Shown: positions 61,924 through 64,000 of the stretch, one piece after another
Numbering within the stretch: the first letter of the stretch is position 1
Layout of the letters: each line of letters begins with the position of its first letter
Assembly (NCBI GenBank): GCA_966250375.1
Contig: CBINHE010000009.1
Coordinates: 6,200-70,199, forward strand
Length of the DNA: 64,000 nt
DNA from: CAMLDH01 sp966250375
GTDB taxonomy: Bacteria > Pseudomonadota > Gammaproteobacteria > Burkholderiales > Burkholderiaceae_D
Direction of reading: 5' to 3'
The notes under the pieces: generated by a model
Database searches by the model: none
The model's input: only the letters and a program-made list of their open reading frames with translations
What the model was told of the DNA's origin: nothing
Program-made: the position numbers and the translations under genes

Positions 61924-64000
61924 ATGCCAAGTCCTATTCGTCAGTCTGTGTCTTCTGGGTATGTCCCAACGCCGGACAATCACGGCGTTAATCAACCCGG
62001 ATCGACTTCCCATCCGCCGGAAAAGGAGGCCGCGAGACAAATGAGGTCTGGATCTTCCAGACCGAGAATATCCCAGAACAACTCCTTGCAAACAACGCTT
62101 CTCGCGCAAGCGTCTTCCCGGCCAAGGAGAGAGGAAGAGTATTTGGTTGCATGGAAGAAATGGGCACGACAGCCAAATCAAGCTGCGGGCGAAAATCGTA
62201 CCAAGGCAGTTGAAAAGATAAGGGAATGGCTTCGTGCTGGCCAACCTAATGAACCCTTACACTTAAATTCATTGAGACTGACCAGCCTGCCGGAGTTGCC
62301 GTTTTCGCTTAGGAAACTCAATGTCTACAACAACCAATTGACCAGCCTGTCGAAGCTGCCAGCTTCGCTTTGGAAACTCGATGCCTCCCACAATCAGCTG
62401 GCCAGCCTGCCGAAGTTGCCGGCTTCGCTCCAAAGACTCAATGTCTCCAACAACCAGCTGACCAGCCTGCCGAAGTTGCCGGCTTCGCTCCAAAGACTCT
62501 ATGTCTCCAGCAACCAGCTGACCAGCTTGCCGGAGTTGCCGGCCTCGCTTGGGGAACTCCATGTCTCCAACAACCAGCTGACCAGCCTGCCGAAGTTGCC
62601 GGCTTTGCTCCAAAGACTTTATGTCTCCAGCACTCAGCTGACCAACCTGCTGGAAAGTATTAAGGCCACACGGAAGCGAGGATGTAAGGTTTATGTGGAT
62701 GGGGAACTGCGTTCCGAGGAGGCACTTAATCGTCTTCACGCTCGTGCAATTGTCAACGCTGCAGATTACAAGGGGTCCCATATCCATCTTCCCTCAGAGC
62801 CAGCATTGAGGATGCCGCTAGACAGCCAGTCAGATACTAAACCGGCAGAACAACCTGCAGCCAGTGCAAGGAAGACGGATGAACCCAAGCCTGAAGTCAG
62901 GTTTGGAAAGAAGAATTTACAACGATTCCATGCTCATCATGGCCAAGCTGATGAGGTTGGTTCAAGCTGGGAGCATGGAGCTGATGCGGCTAGTTCAAGC
63001 TGGTGGGAGCCTGGAGCTGATGCGGCTGGTTCAAGCTGGTGGGAGCCCGGAGCTGATGCGGCTAGTTCAAGTTGGTGGGAGCCTGGAGCTGATGCGGCTG
63101 GTTCAAGCTGGAGGGAGCCTGGAGCTGATGCGGCTGGTTCAAGCTGGTGGGAGCCTGGAGCTGATGAGGCTAGGTCAAGCTGGGAGCCTGGTTCACCACA
63201 GAACGCCGGAGCGCAGGCTAATACTGCTGCTGAAAATTTGGGGGGGGCTGATGCCGCCAGACCAGCTCGTTCCAAGCTTCAGGGCACCCTTAAAATATTG
63301 ACTGTGTTTGGGGCTATGTCCGTAGGTACTAATTTCATACGCCATCCAGAAAACGAGAGACTGTTGCGAGAAGGGCAACGTGCTGTATTGGAGGGATTCG
63401 GTAGCTATATCCCAAAGGATGCGCATTGTTATAACGCGCGTGCAGGAACGTCGTTTCTCTTGTATTTACGTGGAATAGGTGTTCGTGGAGGATACGCTCC
63501 GAGACTGAATAGGATATTTCTCGCTCCTTACCAACATCCTCTATCGGGCTTGCATGTTGCGGCGCACGAGTACTGTCATTGCTTCACTCACCCTAAATTT
63601 AATGAAGTGCTGGACCATGGCCCTAACAAGAGGCTTGAATTGGACGAATCGCTGACTGAGCTCATCTCGGACAAGGTCGTCCCATCCCCTCTTCCACCCT
63701 ATGGTAGTAGTTACCAAAGAGCAAGATTGCCAAATGGGAAAAAATGGATGGATGCAGCAAAGGAATTGGAGGATGCTGTCGGCGAGGCGACACTAATACG
63801 CGCCTATTTCAGTGGAGACAAGGATGCCATTCGCAAGATATTCAGTACTGCTCTGAACATTTTTCCAAAGAGAGTGGCCTACTATGCATGGGATGCTATT
63901 AAGAAGGTTGATCAGAGTTACTTAGAGGAGACGGAGCGCATGGCGAAGAAGGCATACAAGCTTGCTCTCAATAGCAGGAATAAAAAGGCCATAAGCAAGG
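61924..64000 (+). CDS. LRR-repeat/zinc-peptidase-like effector candidate (3' end beyond window)
   Basis: A single frame of 692 codons, open to the window end; AAAGG eight bases before the ATG. Residues 1-70 are Ser/Pro/Arg/Gln-rich (MPSPIRQSVSSGYVPTPDNH), effector-like. A helical cap (residues 71-112) precedes LRRs of IpaH/SspH/YopM type: six 20-residue units (TSLPKLPASLQRLYVSSNQL and variants, residues 120-239) and a degenerate seventh. Residues 341-423 are a Trp-rich 12-residue tandem repeat. The C-terminal domain (from ~460) has HEYCH (548-552) and LDESLTELISD with Glu575/Glu579, a gluzincin-like zinc layout with 22 residues between HExxH and Glu575. No IpaH-type NEL ligase domain. DNA is AT-rich and lies beside IS and intron relics. 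Family not recognised as a whole; secretion and proteolysis are inference. Confidence 0.85.
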   Translation, partial: MPSPIRQSVSSGYVPTPDNHGVNQPGSTSHPPEKEAARQMRSGSSRPRISQNNSLQTTLLAQASSRPRREEEYLVAWKKWARQPNQAAGENRTKAVEKIREWLRAGQPNEPLHLNSLRLTSLPELPFSLRKLNVYNNQLTSLSKLPASLWKLDASHNQLASLPKLPASLQRLNVSNNQLTSLPKLPASLQRLYVSSNQLTSLPELPASLGELHVSNNQLTSLPKLPALLQRLYVSSTQLTNLLESIKATRKRGCKVYVDGELRSEEALNRLHARAIVNAADYKGSHIHLPSEPALRMPLDSQSDTKPAEQPAASARKTDEPKPEVRFGKKNLQRFHAHHGQADEVGSSWEHGADAASSSWWEPGADAAGSSWWEPGADAASSSWWEPGADAAGSSWREPGADAAGSSWWEPGADEARSSWEPGSPQNAGAQANTAAENLGGADAARPARSKLQGTLKILTVFGAMSVGTNFIRHPENERLLREGQRAVLEGFGSYIPKDAHCYNARAGTSFLLYLRGIGVRGGYAPRLNRIFLAPYQHPLSGLHVAAHEYCHCFTHPKFNEVLDHGPNKRLELDESLTELISDKVVPSPLPPYGSSYQRARLPNGKKWMDAAKELEDAVGEATLIRAYFSGDKDAIRKIFSTALNIFPKRVAYYAWDAIKKVDQSYLEETERMAKKAYKLALNSRNKKAISK
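62281..62640 (+). repeat. Six exact-length 60-base repeats encoding LRRs
   Basis: The repeat starts at 62281, 62341, 62401, 62461, 62521 and 62581, each opening ACCAGC or GCCAGC. All six are 60 bases long without indels, and several differ at only a few positions, which points to recent duplication or gene conversion. Each encodes one 20-residue leucine-rich repeat. Confidence 0.95.
62944..63192 (+). repeat. 36-base tandem repeats (Trp-rich)
   Basis: Seven units in a row, five of full 36 bases (GADAAGSSWWEP or close variants) and a shorter unit at each end (QADEVGSSWEH; GADEARSSWEP). The near-identity at DNA level and the exact multiple of three keep all frames open, which explains the spurious ORF seen at 62864-63301. 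Confidence 0.95.

Noticed and set aside
62864..63301. 145-codon plus-strand frame rich in ELMRLVQAGGS repeats
   Set aside because: It is the alternative frame of the 36-base repeats inside the LRR-peptidase gene; a repeat that is a multiple of three keeps all frames open.

Overview
The window looks like a betaproteobacterial chromosome of moderately high GC, most likely Burkholderiales and probably close to Oxalobacteraceae. This rests on family resemblance of the proteins and on the gene sets present: a TssF/TssG type VI secretion pair, leucine/isovalerate (liu) catabolism with AceK, bioAFDB, and PrkA-YeaH-SpoVR. No search could be run. I see no rRNA, tRNA or CRISPR array.

Layout. 1-2.9 kb: the end of a type VI secretion operon (tssF, tssG; minus strand). 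3.2-9.3 kb: single housekeeping genes (ABM-fold monooxygenase, HI0933-type flavoprotein, DNA-3-methyladenine glycosylase I, EamA exporter, AsmA-like protein, SET-domain methyltransferase). 10.1-15 kb: the prkA-yeaH-spoVR stress unit. 15.3-16.5 kb: two small helical stress-type proteins. 16.6-22.3 kb: a COG2509 flavoprotein, then argS, a SPOR-domain protein, dsbA with an intrinsic terminator, and an SDR. 22.4-40.2 kb: a xenobiotic-response-element (XRE) type regulator, then a leucine/isovalerate catabolic region (liuR, liuA, aceK, thiolase, SDR, acyl-CoA dehydrogenase, ychJ, liuB, dinB, liuC, liuD) with the complete biotin set bioA-bioF-bioD-bioB lodged between liuC and liuD. LiuD is itself biotin-dependent, and LiuR-like palindromes lie before liuR and liuA. 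40.4-43.3 kb: an IS982-type relic, an MgtC protein, a frameshifted DUF748 gene and a cupin. 43.4-46.3 kb: an hsp20-lon pair. 46.3-55.7 kb: a dioxygenase, a surface lipoprotein, a degenerate GGDEF sensor, a voltage-gated channel with a zinc ribbon, cytosine deaminase, a PEBP protein, SpeG and an O-methyltransferase.

From about 55.7 kb to the end the character changes. The DNA is more AT-rich, REP-like palindromes become frequent, and fragments of a serine recombinase, a group II intron and an IS982 element lie next to each other. Two large proteins with effector-like features flank this graveyard. One is a 734-residue protein with low-complexity repeats and its own terminator. The other is a reading frame from 61924 to beyond the window end. 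It joins a Ser/Pro-rich N-terminus, six exact 20-residue IpaH/YopM-type leucine-rich repeats, a 12-residue Trp-rich tandem repeat and a C-terminal HExxH zinc-peptidase-like domain, and is preceded by a near-consensus HrpL-type hrp box. I consider this last gene the most promising undescribed system here: a probable type III secreted LRR-metalloprotease.
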